64,000 bases of DNA from CAWCDJ01 sp963794265 (lineage in GTDB: Bacteria; Acidobacteriota; Terriglobia; Bryobacterales; Bryobacteraceae), in NCBI GenBank assembly GCA_963794265.1, contig CAWCDJ010000003.1, positions 1,116,001-1,180,000 on the forward strand, in the 5' to 3' direction. The stretch's first letter is position 1, and every line of letters begins with the position of its first letter. The notes under the pieces are model-generated. The model made no database searches. It was not told the origin of the DNA and saw only the letters and a program-made list of their open reading frames with translations. The translations under genes were made by a program, and so were the position numbers. Positions 43,645 to 52,923 of the stretch are shown piece after piece.

Positions 43645-45246
43645 GTGTTCCACGAAATTCTAAGCTACTCGCGTATGGCACTGGCGTTTCGCAACCACTT
43701 GCGAACGCCGCTCCACGCCAACCCGGAGCAGACCGTGCGGCGCCTCCTCGAGAACCGCGAGGAGAATTTCCTTGCGCTGGCTCGCGGGGTGCTCTCCAAG
43801 GCTGGCCATCCGTATGCGCAGTTATTCCAGACTGCCGGCTGCGCCTACGCCGATCTGGAGGCCTCGGTTCGCTCTAACGGGGTCGAAACGGCGCTGGCGG
43901 CGTTGCTCCGCGAAGGCGTCTATGTCACCCACGACGAGTTTCGCGGCCGCGCGGAGATCGTCCGCGGGGGACGGCACATTCGCGCCAGGCCGTCGGATTG
44001 GCTGAACCAGCGCGGCAAGGGACGGATCATCCAGAGCAGCAGCGGCAGTTCCGGCGCACCGGTGAAGACGGGCATAGGGTCCGAGTACCTGGCGCACCAG
44101 GAGGCGTGCACCCTGCTATTGATCCGGGAACTCGACCTTGCCCGGCGCGCGGCGGTGAACGTCGGGCCGATTCTGCCGGGCTTCGGGATACTCGCGGGGA
44201 TTCTGGCCAGCCGCCTGGGAATTCCCTTCGAGCGGTGGTACGCCCCAGGGGCCGGAGCCCGCGGCAACCTGCACTACCGGACGGTGACGCGGGCGCTCAC
44301 CGCCTACTTGCGGCGTTCCGGCGCCAACATTCCTTATGCCACGTATCTGGGTGCGAACGATTACTCTCCCGTAGCCGAATACCTGGCGCGGCGCCACGGG
44401 GAAGGGGTGCCGACAGTGGTCGGGGGGTTTGTCAGCTCGGTGACGCGAATCGCGGCGGAAGCCGTCGAGCGGGGGCTCGACCTCACGGGCTGCCGCGCGA
44501 TCCTCGTCGGAGAAGCGCTTACGGACGCGAAGCGCGCCGTGATCGAAGCGGCGGGGATCGAGCCGTATCCGACCTATGGCGCGAGCGACGCCGGTTCGAT
44601 CGGTTCACCCTGCGCCGAAATGAACAAGGGCAATTGTGTGCACGTAAACAGGCAAAGCGTGGCGCTGACCACCCGGCCGGCAGCGGAGGGAGGCGGCCCG
44701 GATTCGCTCTGCGTCACCAGCCTGCTGCCGTTTGCGCCGCGGGTGCTGATCAACGTCGAGATCGGCGACACAGGGATCGTCGAGAAGTGCCGGTGCCGGT
44801 GCTCGTTCTCGGCGCTGGGGTTGGACCTGCAGGTGCGGAACATCGCGGCCGTCAGCAAGGTGACCGCGCAGGGCATTACGATTTCCGCCTCTGACCTGGT
44901 GGAGCTTCTCGAAGAGACCATGTGCACGCGGTTCGGAGGACGCCCGGGCGACTATCAGCTCGTGGAGAGGGAGGGCGCCGCTCAAACCGAGGCGGAATTG
45001 CGAGTTCGCCCGGGGGTGACGGCGGCGCCGCCGCACAAGATCCTCGAGTTCTTCCTCTCGGAGACGCGGCGGCTATACGGCGGGTCGCTATCGGTGCTTT
45101 CCTGGACGCATTCGGGCGGCATCCGGGTGGAGTTGGCGCCGCCGGAGCTGGCGGGAACAGCCAAGTTCCGCGCCGTGCGGCTCCTCGGTCCCGGAATCGC
45201 GAAGGTAGGCAATGCGCGGGCCGAACGCGCGCCGTCCGGATCGTAG
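43645..45246 (+). CDS. Adenylate-forming enzyme of the phenylacetate-CoA ligase (PaaK/CapK) type
   Basis: 533 residues. Nucleotide-binding loop IIQSSSGSSGAPVKTG (about 128-143) and YGASDAGSIGS (A5-like motif) identify an ANL-superfamily enzyme. The N-terminal cap has the CapK-type 'ENREENFLALAR' helix set; EKCRCRCSFSALG resembles the Cys-containing loop of PaaK enzymes. The start is GTG at 43645 with GGAAAG upstream. The stop is 1 bp from the methyltransferase start, so they form an operon. Neighbours (methyltransferase, GT2, polytopic membrane protein) suggest polysaccharide or secondary-metabolite chemistry; the acid substrate is unknown. Confidence 0.85.
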   Translation: MFHEILSYSRMALAFRNHLRTPLHANPEQTVRRLLENREENFLALARGVLSKAGHPYAQLFQTAGCAYADLEASVRSNGVETALAALLREGVYVTHDEFRGRAEIVRGGRHIRARPSDWLNQRGKGRIIQSSSGSSGAPVKTGIGSEYLAHQEACTLLLIRELDLARRAAVNVGPILPGFGILAGILASRLGIPFERWYAPGAGARGNLHYRTVTRALTAYLRRSGANIPYATYLGANDYSPVAEYLARRHGEGVPTVVGGFVSSVTRIAAEAVERGLDLTGCRAILVGEALTDAKRAVIEAAGIEPYPTYGASDAGSIGSPCAEMNKGNCVHVNRQSVALTTRPAAEGGGPDSLCVTSLLPFAPRVLINVEIGDTGIVEKCRCRCSFSALGLDLQVRNIAAVSKVTAQGITISASDLVELLEETMCTRFGGRPGDYQLVEREGAAQTEAELRVRPGVTAAPPHKILEFFLSETRRLYGGSLSVLSWTHSGGIRVELAPPELAGTAKFRAVRLLGPGIAKVGNARAERAPSGS

Positions 45247-45247
45247 C

Positions 45248-46093
45248 ATGGGTGCGGAGCAGGAGACGGCCGGTTCCGAACGAAGCCCCTCCTGGTATCT
45301 CGACCGGTTGGCCGCGGAGCAGAGGCGGAAGGTGCACCAGGAACTCGTTCGCCGCTGGAGCCGCGGGTTGAACCCGGCGCGGGTGCTGAAGACCGACTCC
45401 TTCGAGGAAGCCAATGGCGGCGACCAGATTCTCTTCGACCTGTTCCCTGCACCGGTCGTGGCCATAGGCACGGACCTTGCGCCGGAGACCGCGCGGCGGG
45501 CGCAGGCGCGTTCCACAGGCGGCAATCCGAGTTTTCTGGCCGGCGACGTCCTGGCGCTGCCGGTCCGCTCGGAGAGCGTGGACCTGGTAATCTCGACTTC
45601 CACGCTCGACCATTTGCAGAATAGCGCGGAGCTCTCGCAGGCGCTCTCGGAGATCACGCGGGTGCTCCGGCCGGGCGGAGTGGCCGTCATTACGATGGAT
45701 AACCCGTCGAATCCTCTGTACCCGCTGCTCGCCTGGGCCAGCCGGCGCGGATGGATGCCTTTCGGGCTGGGGTACACGGTGACGCTGGAGGGCCTGGTCC
45801 GGCATCTCGCGGGCGCGGGTCTGCGAGTGCTCGGCACCGATACCCTGATTCATAATACACGCGGCATCTCGACGCTGTTCTTCCTCGGATTGCGCCGCGC
45901 GCTCGGGCGGCATGCCGACCGGCCCATTCGAGCGCTGCTGGCGGGCTTCGCAATGCTCGGCCGCATGCCGACACGGCGGTACACGGCAGTGTTCGTTGCG
46001 GCGTGCGCGTCGAAGCCGGATGCGGCTACAACAGAGCGCGCAGAATGCCCCAGGCCTGCGGCGCGCACTGCGCCGCGATCCGCAAATCGATGA
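45248..46093 (+). CDS. Class I SAM-dependent methyltransferase
   Basis: 281 residues. A Rossmann-type methyltransferase with a poor glycine motif I (VVAIGTDLAPE), but clear motif II/III region FLAGDVLALPVRSESVDLVI and ISTSTLDHLQ, then RVLRPGGVAVITMD (post-motif). The N-terminal basic helix resembles that of COQ5/UbiE-like enzymes. ATG 45248 immediately follows the ligase stop. The end overlaps the convergent membrane-protein gene by 68 bp. Confidence 0.87.
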   Translation: MGAEQETAGSERSPSWYLDRLAAEQRRKVHQELVRRWSRGLNPARVLKTDSFEEANGGDQILFDLFPAPVVAIGTDLAPETARRAQARSTGGNPSFLAGDVLALPVRSESVDLVISTSTLDHLQNSAELSQALSEITRVLRPGGVAVITMDNPSNPLYPLLAWASRRGWMPFGLGYTVTLEGLVRHLAGAGLRVLGTDTLIHNTRGISTLFFLGLRRALGRHADRPIRALLAGFAMLGRMPTRRYTAVFVAACASKPDAATTERAECPRPAARTAPRSANR

Positions 46094-47237
46094 GCAGGAT
46101 GGGGGCCAGCGCCCAGCGCGCCCGGCCGGTGACCGCCGGCAGCGACATCAGGAACAGCAGCGGAGAGAGCGGCCGCGCATAATTGTACACGTTGTCCCAA
46201 TAGGTCGGCCGTCCGAGCGCAAACACCAGCATCAGGAAGGCCAGGGTGAGCCACTGTTCGAGACCAAGGGGCCGGCGGCGCAGGCTCCATAATGCCAGCA
46301 GCGAGGCAGCCAGAAATCCGGCGAGGGCCATGCCGTCGAGCACCTGTACGAGAGCCGTGAGCCGGGGCGCGAAAGGGTACGGCTGAGGTTCGAACAGCTT
46401 GATCGCCATGCCGGCCAGCGGATACTGGAACAGCGAGTGCCACCACCCGGGGCTCGCTACCGGGGTGGTGCGGACGGCAACGAAGGCGGACCACGCGCAA
46501 GCCGGCAGGCCAGCCGCGGCCATGCAGGCGGCCTCTCGCCAGTGCCGCTTCGAGAGGGCGTAAAGGAAGCATCCCGCGACGAGCAGCAGGCCGGTTTCCC
46601 GCACCAGCGCGGCGGCGGCAAGCAGAACCAACAAGCGGCCCCGCGCGCCGCGTGCCCGGTAGTACAGGACGCCGGCGCAGGCCGAAACGACCGCGGCGTC
46701 CACCGTCATCCGATCGATCGACGTGAGGGTTGCGGGTAGAAGCAGGAACCACAAGCCCCAGGCGGGGTGGCTGCCGTGAAGTTCCGCCCAGCGGCCCAGC
46801 CACCACGTGCCCAGGAAGATCGAAAACAGCATGAGTGCGATATAGGCGGCGTCGATGTAGCGATCCTGTCCGAGCCCCACCAGCCAGGCTGCAGCCGGCA
46901 GCAGGATGCGCGATCGCCGCAGGAGGGGCGCATCCATGTACCGCGACCATCCCCGCCGGAGCCAGGGATCGTGCGCCACGTACCGGTAGAACTGGCCATC
47001 GAAGCCGGTGGAGTTCGGGAAGGTCCAGGTGCCCGCCAGTTCCGGCGGCTGGCTGCGAAGTCCGCTGGTGCAGAACAGCGCCGACCAGTGGCCGGCAAAA
47101 TTGAAATGTACGGTCGCCGCCTGCCACAGCAGGACAAGCAGAACTCCTCCCAGCGCCCAGCAGAACGCGGAATCCCGGCACAGCTGGAGCCTCCTCGCCG
47201 CGCGATGCGTGCTACTTTGGGTGGAATTCCGATTCAT
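46026..47237 (-). CDS. Polytopic membrane protein, GT87/ArnT-like
   Basis: About 403 residues with roughly ten hydrophobic segments. A luminal-type N-terminal loop after TM1 carries NSTGFDGQFYRYVAHDPW, where FDGQFY followed by a soluble stretch matches the first loop of polyprenol-phosphate-dependent glycosyltransferases (GT-C fold), suggesting a D/E-containing active site. DRMTVDAAVVSA is another conserved-looking turn. No ribosome site is clear; ATG 47237 or 47249 are both possible. If 47237, its start codon overlaps the divergent GT2 start inside CATG. Confidence 0.75.
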   Translation of the reverse strand: MNRNSTQSSTHRAARRLQLCRDSAFCWALGGVLLVLLWQAATVHFNFAGHWSALFCTSGLRSQPPELAGTWTFPNSTGFDGQFYRYVAHDPWLRRGWSRYMDAPLLRRSRILLPAAAWLVGLGQDRYIDAAYIALMLFSIFLGTWWLGRWAELHGSHPAWGLWFLLLPATLTSIDRMTVDAAVVSACAGVLYYRARGARGRLLVLLAAAALVRETGLLLVAGCFLYALSKRHWREAACMAAAGLPACAWSAFVAVRTTPVASPGWWHSLFQYPLAGMAIKLFEPQPYPFAPRLTALVQVLDGMALAGFLAASLLALWSLRRRPLGLEQWLTLAFLMLVFALGRPTYWDNVYNYARPLSPLLFLMSLPAVTGRARWALAPILLIDLRIAAQCAPQAWGILRALL

Positions 47238-48270
47238 GAACCCGATCATCTCAATTGTCGTTCCAGTGTATAACGCCGCTCCCTACCTGACGAGGTGTTT
47301 GGAGGCCATCCGCCGTCTGGATCCGCCGCCGCTCGAGTGCATCGTCGTGGACGATGGCTCGGAAGACGGATCGGCGGCCATCGCGGAGGCGGCGGGGTTC
47401 CCGGTGGTCTCGTACGGAGGCCGCCGCGGCGCGGCATTCGCACGGAATTTCGGATCGTGCGCGGCCCGCGGCGAGATTCTGCTCTTCATCGACGCGGACG
47501 TCGAAGTCCCGCCCGGGACCGCCGGCCGTGTGCTTGCCGGCTTCGAGGAGGATCCCGCCCGCGGCGCAGTGATCGGCTCTTACGACGACCGACCCGGCAG
47601 CCCCGCGTTCCTTTCGCAATATCGCAATCTCCTGCACTGCTACACGCACCAGACGAGCAGCGCGGAAGCATCCACTTTCTGGACCGGTTGCGGTGCCGTT
47701 CGCACCGGCGTGTTCCGGCTCCAGGGTGGATTCTCGCCGGCATGCAGCCACATGGAAGATATGGAGCTTGGCCTGCGCCTGCTGCGCGACGGGGGGCGAA
47801 TCCGGCTCGACAAAGGCCTCACCGTGAAACATCTGAAGCATTTGAGCTTCATCGATCTCGTGCGTATGGACCTGTTCGACCGCGCCATCCCGTGGACGCT
47901 GCTGATTCTGCAATACCGGTCGATGCCAGCGGACCTGAACCTGAAGTGGGGGCAGCGCGTCAGCGTAGTGGCCGTATTTCTGGCGATTGCCGCCGCGGCC
48001 GGAAGGTCGCCGGTTGAGTGCGCCGCGGCTTTGGCTATCGTGGCGGCGCTCAATTTCGATTTCTACCGCTTCCTGGAGCCGCGGGTCGGGCCCTGGTTCG
48101 CGATCCGCTGCTTCCCCGTGCGACTGTTGGAATTCCTGCTCAGCGGGCTCGGATTTGCCCTGGGCGTCCTGGGGTACATGGCCCGGACATTGCTGCGGCG
48201 GGAGCCGCTTGCGTCCGCCGGACCGGACCCCGGTCCCGCCGTTGAGCCTGGCGCAAACCAGACCCTGTGA
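47236..48270 (+). CDS. Membrane-anchored GT2 glycosyltransferase
   Basis: 344 residues. GT-A fold: ISIVVPVYNAAPYL at the start, ECIVVDDGSEDGSAAIA, DxD-type LFIDADVEVP, and acceptor-side SHMEDMELGLRLLRDG. The last ~100 residues contain two or three membrane helices (VSVVAVFLAIAAAAG; LLEFLLSGLGFALGVLGYM). It probably transfers a nucleotide sugar to a lipid-linked acceptor at the cytoplasmic face. ATG 47236 is chosen by homology; the longer open frame upstream is antisense to the divergent gene. Confidence 0.88.
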   Translation: MNPIISIVVPVYNAAPYLTRCLEAIRRLDPPPLECIVVDDGSEDGSAAIAEAAGFPVVSYGGRRGAAFARNFGSCAARGEILLFIDADVEVPPGTAGRVLAGFEEDPARGAVIGSYDDRPGSPAFLSQYRNLLHCYTHQTSSAEASTFWTGCGAVRTGVFRLQGGFSPACSHMEDMELGLRLLRDGGRIRLDKGLTVKHLKHLSFIDLVRMDLFDRAIPWTLLILQYRSMPADLNLKWGQRVSVVAVFLAIAAAAGRSPVECAAALAIVAALNFDFYRFLEPRVGPWFAIRCFPVRLLEFLLSGLGFALGVLGYMARTLLRREPLASAGPDPGPAVEPGANQTL

Positions 48271-48315
48271 TTCCGGCTTCGCTCGTCAGGTAAGCGATCG
48301 GCGAGTTCGTAACTT

Positions 48316-50922
48316 CTAGCGGGAAGCAGGTGGCGGGGCGGTCTCGCGGAATGCGGCGTTGGCCCGGTAAAGCCGCATCCTGTTCCGGATGGCATCCGCC
48401 AATTCGTGCCGGTCGTCCTGCTCCGCGAGAGCCAGCGCCCTCTCGGCCGTCAGTTCGGCGTCGGCGAATTTTCCGGCTTCCGCATACGCCGCGGCCAGGG
48501 TATCCCAAACCGCCGCGTCCTTTCTGCCCGAACGTTCGAGCGCCCGGACGGCCAGGGCGACGGCCTCGTGCCCGTCGCGAACGGACGGCAGGGGGCACGT
48601 CGCGAGCACCCATGCCTGCCGCCGGAGTGCGGCTGCGTCGTTGGTTCCCTGGCGCCACTGCTCCAGGGCTTCCGCATCGCGGCCCCGCGCGTAGAGGGCG
48701 CCGGCCAGGCGGTCGTGGGCTTCCGGATACTCCCGGTCGATCTCCAGAGCCCTACGCCATTCGCGGACGGCTTCGTCCCGATCGCCTTTCCGGTCCAGCA
48801 GCAGGCCCAGCGTATAGTGTCCGGGCGCATAGCGCGAGTCGAGATCGAGCGCCTTCCTCAGTTCGGCCAGCGACTCGTCGAGGTGGCCCTGCCGCAGCAG
48901 CGCCGCGCCCAAGTCGCAGTGGGTCGTGGCGGACGCCGGTTGGAGTGCGGCGGCTTTCCGCAGGTTGGCCGCGGCCTCATCCAGGCGTCCCTTTTCCAAC
49001 AACATGCGACCCAGGCTGCGATACGCGGAAGCGTCTCCGGGATGGTCGGCCACGGCCGCCTGCAGTTTCAGTTCGGCCGCCGCCTGCAGATGCACGCCGG
49101 CTTCGTCGCTATGGCCCGTCATCAGCAGCGCTGTTCCCAGGCTGGCGTGGGCCTGCGCGTCGTCCGGTTTGAGCTCCAGCACTTTCCGCCATTCCGCGAT
49201 GGATTCGGCGAGCCGCCCTCTTTTTTGCAGGTACATCGCCTGGTTGAACCGCCGGTAATATTCGAGAGCCGGCCCGCCGATCTTTTGCAGGCCGCCCGGC
49301 GGCAGATTCACGAATTCCGGGAGATTCACCGCGCGATTGGCCGCCGTGGAGTTGTCAATCAGGATGGCCGGGCTGTCGTTGCCCCGCTCATCGATGTGCG
49401 TCAGGTACATCTGCGTATAGGGCGAGCGGCTCTTGGACGAAAACACCAGCCAGCGGCCATTCGGAGAGAAGCTGTGCCAGGAATTCATCAGCGAGGTGTT
49501 GCATCGCATACGCCGGGCTTCTCCGCCAGCGGCCGGCACGATGTACAACTGGCTGTCAGGACGCATCAGCAGGCCGTTGCGGGATTTCACGAAAACGATC
49601 CACCGTCCGTCGGGTGAGACCTTGGGGAACGAGTTGCTCATGCCGTCCCGAGAGGCGCCGGCAATCGGTTCGGGCGGGCCGCCCTTACCCTGGCGAAACG
49701 GAATCCGGTATAGGTCGTATTGAATTGGGAGCTCGTGCGGGTCGTTGCTGAATTCGGCCGGCGGCAGGCCGGGCGGGTTGGGGTCGCGCGCCGCGGCGCG
49801 GGCGAAAACCAGGTAACGGCCGTCGGGGCTCCATACCGCGCCCATCTGCACGAACCGCGGGTCGTCCGCGCCCGGCAGCGGTTGGAGAATGCCGGTGGCT
49901 TTGCTGTACCAGTTCAGAATCCCGCGTGTGGGATAAAACACCTGCAGAAAACGGTAATCCTTGAAGTTTTCGACGTAATAGTTGCTGGGCGCGTCGCGCG
50001 CGCCGGAAGCCTCGAGCGGATTGAGTGTGGTTACCACAAACGTCCCGTCCGGAGACACCTGCGACATGAACCCGACCCGCACGCTGCCCTTCAGCGGGCC
50101 GGCGGCCGTGCTCCACTGAATCAGGTCCCGATTGCGAACCGAGATCTCCTGAGCGACCCGGGCGAGGATATACAGGCCGCGGTTGTTCTGAAGTCCGTCG
50201 ATATCCATTCCCATGGTCTTGCCGTCGGCCGAGAACGAATGGCAATTGGCGCACACCGGCAGGTTGTCCATCACCACGTGGCTGGAGGGTTCGGCAATGT
50301 TCCGCAACCGCCAGGCCACCAGCGGCACGGCGCTGGCAGCCAGCGGCTTGATGACTCCGCGCTCCACTTCCGAAGGCATCAACGGCACGTCCCTATAGAA
50401 AATCGGAGCGACCACGGGATCTCTCGAAGTTGATATCCGGACGCTTCCGCGCGACAGAACGCGGCCCTCGCCGGGCGCGCGATAACCGGCGACCGTCACC
50501 GCGGCACCTTCCAGGGAGTGCCGCTTGATGGCCGCCCATGTGGCGGGATCGGGAATCCAGGTGTGGGCGGCGGCTTCTCGCGGCGTCAGTTTCGGCGGTT
50601 GGTTGGTATCGGCCACGCAGTCCGGGTCGATTTTGCCGACGCGCGGGGGCTCGCCCTTCGAAGTCGCGTGAATCGCCGCGGACCCATCCGCGAAAGCGAC
50701 GTCGATCCGCCACCAGGCGGCGGCTTTCGCGGGGTCCCGCCACAGAAAGGTGGGCGGCGTGATTTCGGGTGGGAAGATCGAGCCGCTTTCCGGGTAGTCG
50801 ATGGCGATAGCGGACGGTCCCGCATCATGGCTTGGGAAGCCGGCGACGGTTGCGGCCAATGCAATTGCGATGGCAGCCGCAAGGCCGAGGCGGACCGGGC
50901 TGGCGGCCGGGCCCGAAATCAT
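48316..50922 (-). CDS. Exported TolB-like propeller plus TPR protein with one CxxCH
   Basis: 868 residues. Signal peptide LAAAIAIALAATVAG, then a beta-sandwich N-terminal part, a single haem-binding-type motif CANCH in VMDNLPVCANCHSFSADG (about residue 230), TolB/WD40-like blades (SPDGRYLVFARAA; SPDGRWIVFVKS; SPNGRWLVFSSK; about 300-570), and TPR repeats from about 590 to the end. ATG 50922 overlaps the upstream methyltransferase stop as ATGA, showing translational coupling. Probably a periplasmic scaffold with an electron-transfer element. Confidence 0.85.
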   Translation of the reverse strand: MISGPAASPVRLGLAAAIAIALAATVAGFPSHDAGPSAIAIDYPESGSIFPPEITPPTFLWRDPAKAAAWWRIDVAFADGSAAIHATSKGEPPRVGKIDPDCVADTNQPPKLTPREAAAHTWIPDPATWAAIKRHSLEGAAVTVAGYRAPGEGRVLSRGSVRISTSRDPVVAPIFYRDVPLMPSEVERGVIKPLAASAVPLVAWRLRNIAEPSSHVVMDNLPVCANCHSFSADGKTMGMDIDGLQNNRGLYILARVAQEISVRNRDLIQWSTAAGPLKGSVRVGFMSQVSPDGTFVVTTLNPLEASGARDAPSNYYVENFKDYRFLQVFYPTRGILNWYSKATGILQPLPGADDPRFVQMGAVWSPDGRYLVFARAAARDPNPPGLPPAEFSNDPHELPIQYDLYRIPFRQGKGGPPEPIAGASRDGMSNSFPKVSPDGRWIVFVKSRNGLLMRPDSQLYIVPAAGGEARRMRCNTSLMNSWHSFSPNGRWLVFSSKSRSPYTQMYLTHIDERGNDSPAILIDNSTAANRAVNLPEFVNLPPGGLQKIGGPALEYYRRFNQAMYLQKRGRLAESIAEWRKVLELKPDDAQAHASLGTALLMTGHSDEAGVHLQAAAELKLQAAVADHPGDASAYRSLGRMLLEKGRLDEAAANLRKAAALQPASATTHCDLGAALLRQGHLDESLAELRKALDLDSRYAPGHYTLGLLLDRKGDRDEAVREWRRALEIDREYPEAHDRLAGALYARGRDAEALEQWRQGTNDAAALRRQAWVLATCPLPSVRDGHEAVALAVRALERSGRKDAAVWDTLAAAYAEAGKFADAELTAERALALAEQDDRHELADAIRNRMRLYRANAAFRETAPPPASR

Positions 50923-52280
50923 GGCCGTGACGCGATCATGAGTCCTGCGGGTCCCGGCAGCCGCACGCGGCGAATGTCCCGGAAGCCCGCGCCATCCAGC
51001 CAGCGGGTGTACTCGTCCTGGCTGTAGCTGCTTCCGGCGCGCGTTCCTACCAGCATGTTGAGCGCGAACAGCGCGCCCCATTTAGGCGACGTCTTATCCG
51101 GCTCCAGAATAAAATCCTGAATCACGACCCGGCCGCCGGAGGCGAGCGCCCGATGGCACCGTTCCAGCAGATCGCCATTCTCTTCCGGACTGAGCATGTG
51201 GCAAATGGCGGAGACGAACACCAGGTCGTAGCCCTGGCCCAGTGGATCGGAACGCAGGTCGCCCACGCGCGTCGAGACGCGGCCGGACACCCCAGCTTTC
51301 CCGATGTGCCGCTGGGCGATGGGCGCCACGGCCGCCAGGTCCAGAATTTCCGAAGTCAGCGCGGGGTCCGCCTTTGCGAAGGCGATGGAGTAGGCGCCCG
51401 AGCCTCCGCCCACGTCCAGCATGCGCCGGATCCCGTTTGTACCCACGGCCTGCACCACTTGAGGCGCGCGTTCACTGGCGTTGCGGTGCATGGCGGCGAT
51501 GAAAGCCTCGGTCCAATCCTGACCGCGATCGGCGATTTCCTGCGGCCCGACCGCCGTGCCGGCACGGACACAATCGGTCAGATTCGACCATCGCGACCAG
51601 AGATGCGCGATGTGCATGAGGGCTGGCCGGGCGTTATCCGGCGAGCCCGCGACGAAATAGCGCGCCGTCGCCTGAGTGTTGCGGAAAGTTCCGTCCTGCT
51701 TGACCAGCAGGCCCATGGCGGCGGCCGCATTCAGCAGCATCTCGGTGGCGCGCGCGTCGGCTCCGATGCCGGCGGCTACGGCCGCGGCGCCCGCGCCGCC
51801 GCCCACTGCGGTGAACAGGTCCAGTTCGAGCGCGGTCAAAATGGCCCGGCTCTCCTGGAACGCGCGGATGCGATCGGTGAGGTCGTCCGGCAGGGCTCCG
51901 GCGGCGTCGCGGGCTCGGCGCGCCCGGAGCATCTTATCCCGATTGGTCACGATCTCCGCGTGAACCGCGGCGGCGTCGGTTCGCATGAGGCGCGCCACCG
52001 GAACGCCTGCCTGGAAGTGGGATTCGACGAGTTCCCCGACGTCTTCCGGCTGCACGCCCGAATACCAGATGCCTTCGGGGTAGACCACCAGGTTCGGGCC
52101 ATGCTCGCACAAACCCAGCGAGCCGCAGGTCGTGATCTGCACCTCGTCGTCCAGCCCGCGAGCATGCACCTCGTGCCGCAGCGCGTCAAGGACCTTGCCC
52201 GAGTTTCTGGCCGAACAGCACGGCACACCTTCGGGCTTCTGCTGATCGCAAAGGAAGACGTGAAAACGGAATGGCTCCAT
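50919..52280 (-). CDS. 2Fe-2S thioredoxin-like ferredoxin fused to an O-methyltransferase
   Basis: 453 residues. Residues 1-95 match a thioredoxin-like [2Fe-2S] ferredoxin (VFLCDQQKPEGVPCC; ITTCGSLGLCEHGP; VVYPEGIWYSGVQPEDV) with candidate ligands Cys11, Cys22, Cys52 and Cys58. Residues about 130-453 are an acetylserotonin/hydroxyneurosporene-type O-methyltransferase: winged-helix dimerisation domain, then MLDVGGGSGAYSIAFAKADP and GGRVVIQDFIL. The last Cys pair is spaced C-x5-C instead of the usual C-x3-C. First gene of a two-gene operon with the TolB/TPR gene. Substrate unknown. Confidence 0.87.
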   Translation of the reverse strand: MEPFRFHVFLCDQQKPEGVPCCSARNSGKVLDALRHEVHARGLDDEVQITTCGSLGLCEHGPNLVVYPEGIWYSGVQPEDVGELVESHFQAGVPVARLMRTDAAAVHAEIVTNRDKMLRARRARDAAGALPDDLTDRIRAFQESRAILTALELDLFTAVGGGAGAAAVAAGIGADARATEMLLNAAAAMGLLVKQDGTFRNTQATARYFVAGSPDNARPALMHIAHLWSRWSNLTDCVRAGTAVGPQEIADRGQDWTEAFIAAMHRNASERAPQVVQAVGTNGIRRMLDVGGGSGAYSIAFAKADPALTSEILDLAAVAPIAQRHIGKAGVSGRVSTRVGDLRSDPLGQGYDLVFVSAICHMLSPEENGDLLERCHRALASGGRVVIQDFILEPDKTSPKWGALFALNMLVGTRAGSSYSQDEYTRWLDGAGFRDIRRVRLPGPAGLMIASRP

Positions 52281-52392
52281 ACAGGCGTCCCTGGAATCCA
52301 GGGTATCAGACTCCTTATATGCCGGTTCGCGGCGGGCCTGAACAGAAGTTCCTGCATGCTAAACTTCGGACGGCAATCGGAATGGAGGAACC

Positions 52393-52689
52393 ATGCGCTT
52401 CCCCGACTGGTACACGAAATTTGTGCTCACGGTTATCGCCGTATTGTTGGCCTGGAACGCTCTTCCCAAGCGCCACCCGGCAACCGTCCACGCCGAATCC
52501 GCGCTGTACGGCGCCGAAGTAATCAGGGTGAATGCAGGATTGGACAAGCCCGAACCGCGGTGGGGGTCGACGCCGTTTCCCTCTGAGCTGGCGGCGGCCA
52601 TAAACCACGCGGCGAAAGGGCGGGAATTGGTCACCGTAATCTGGCTGGGGCCCAGCAACAGTTACGTAGCGGTATTCAAACAGCGGTAA
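52393..52689 (+). CDS. Small membrane-anchored protein of unknown function
   Basis: 98 residues: MRFPDWYTKFVLTVIAVLLAWNALPKR is an N-terminal membrane anchor or uncleaved signal, followed by a soluble part with AALYGAEVIRVNAGL-like segment and ending in VTVIWLGPSNSYVAVFKQR. GGAGGA precedes the ATG. I recall similar short proteins in Acidobacteria but know no function. It is divergent from the ferredoxin-methyltransferase gene, 112 bp apart, and is followed by an imperfect hairpin (52704-52725, GAGTGACGA/TCGTCGCTC). Confidence 0.7.
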   Translation: MRFPDWYTKFVLTVIAVLLAWNALPKRHPATVHAESALYGAEVIRVNAGLDKPEPRWGSTPFPSELAAAINHAAKGRELVTVIWLGPSNSYVAVFKQR

Positions 52690-52849
52690 TCGGTCTGGCG
52701 ACTCGAGTGACGATATTTCGTCGCTCTCAAGCCAGGCAGCTATCGCCAAGCAGTTGATTTCCCTCGTTTACGAGCGTGGCGGGTAAGGTGCGGAGAAACA
52801 TCTGGGTCGCGATGGCACGGAAGGGAAGTGTCGCGCCGAACCGGCTGGC

Positions 52850-52857
52850 GGGATTGT
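52850..52857. repeat. Left target-site duplication of the IS1-like element
   Basis: GGGATTGT, identical to 55784-55791 in direct orientation and abutting the outer edge of the left inverted repeat; 8 bp is the length expected for IS1-family transposition. Confidence 0.85.
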
Positions 52858-52884
52858 GGTAGTGGGTCAGTTTGAAATTTCACG
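52858..52884 (+). repeat. Left terminal inverted repeat
   Basis: Begins GGTAGTGGGTCAGTTTGAA; differs from the right end at positions 4, 20 and 24 of 27. A possible -35 (TTGACT, 52888) for the first passenger gene lies just inside. Confidence 0.87.
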
Positions 52885-52923
52885 GTCTTGACTTCGCGCT
52901 GCCGATTCGTTCACGCTGGAGGT

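Noticed and set aside
52735..52857. Reading AIAKQLISLVYERGG followed by MARKGSVAPN-like text as a transposase remnant
   Set aside because: Too short and with no flanking similarity or repeat; could be chance. The gap 52690-52857 shows only an imperfect hairpin.
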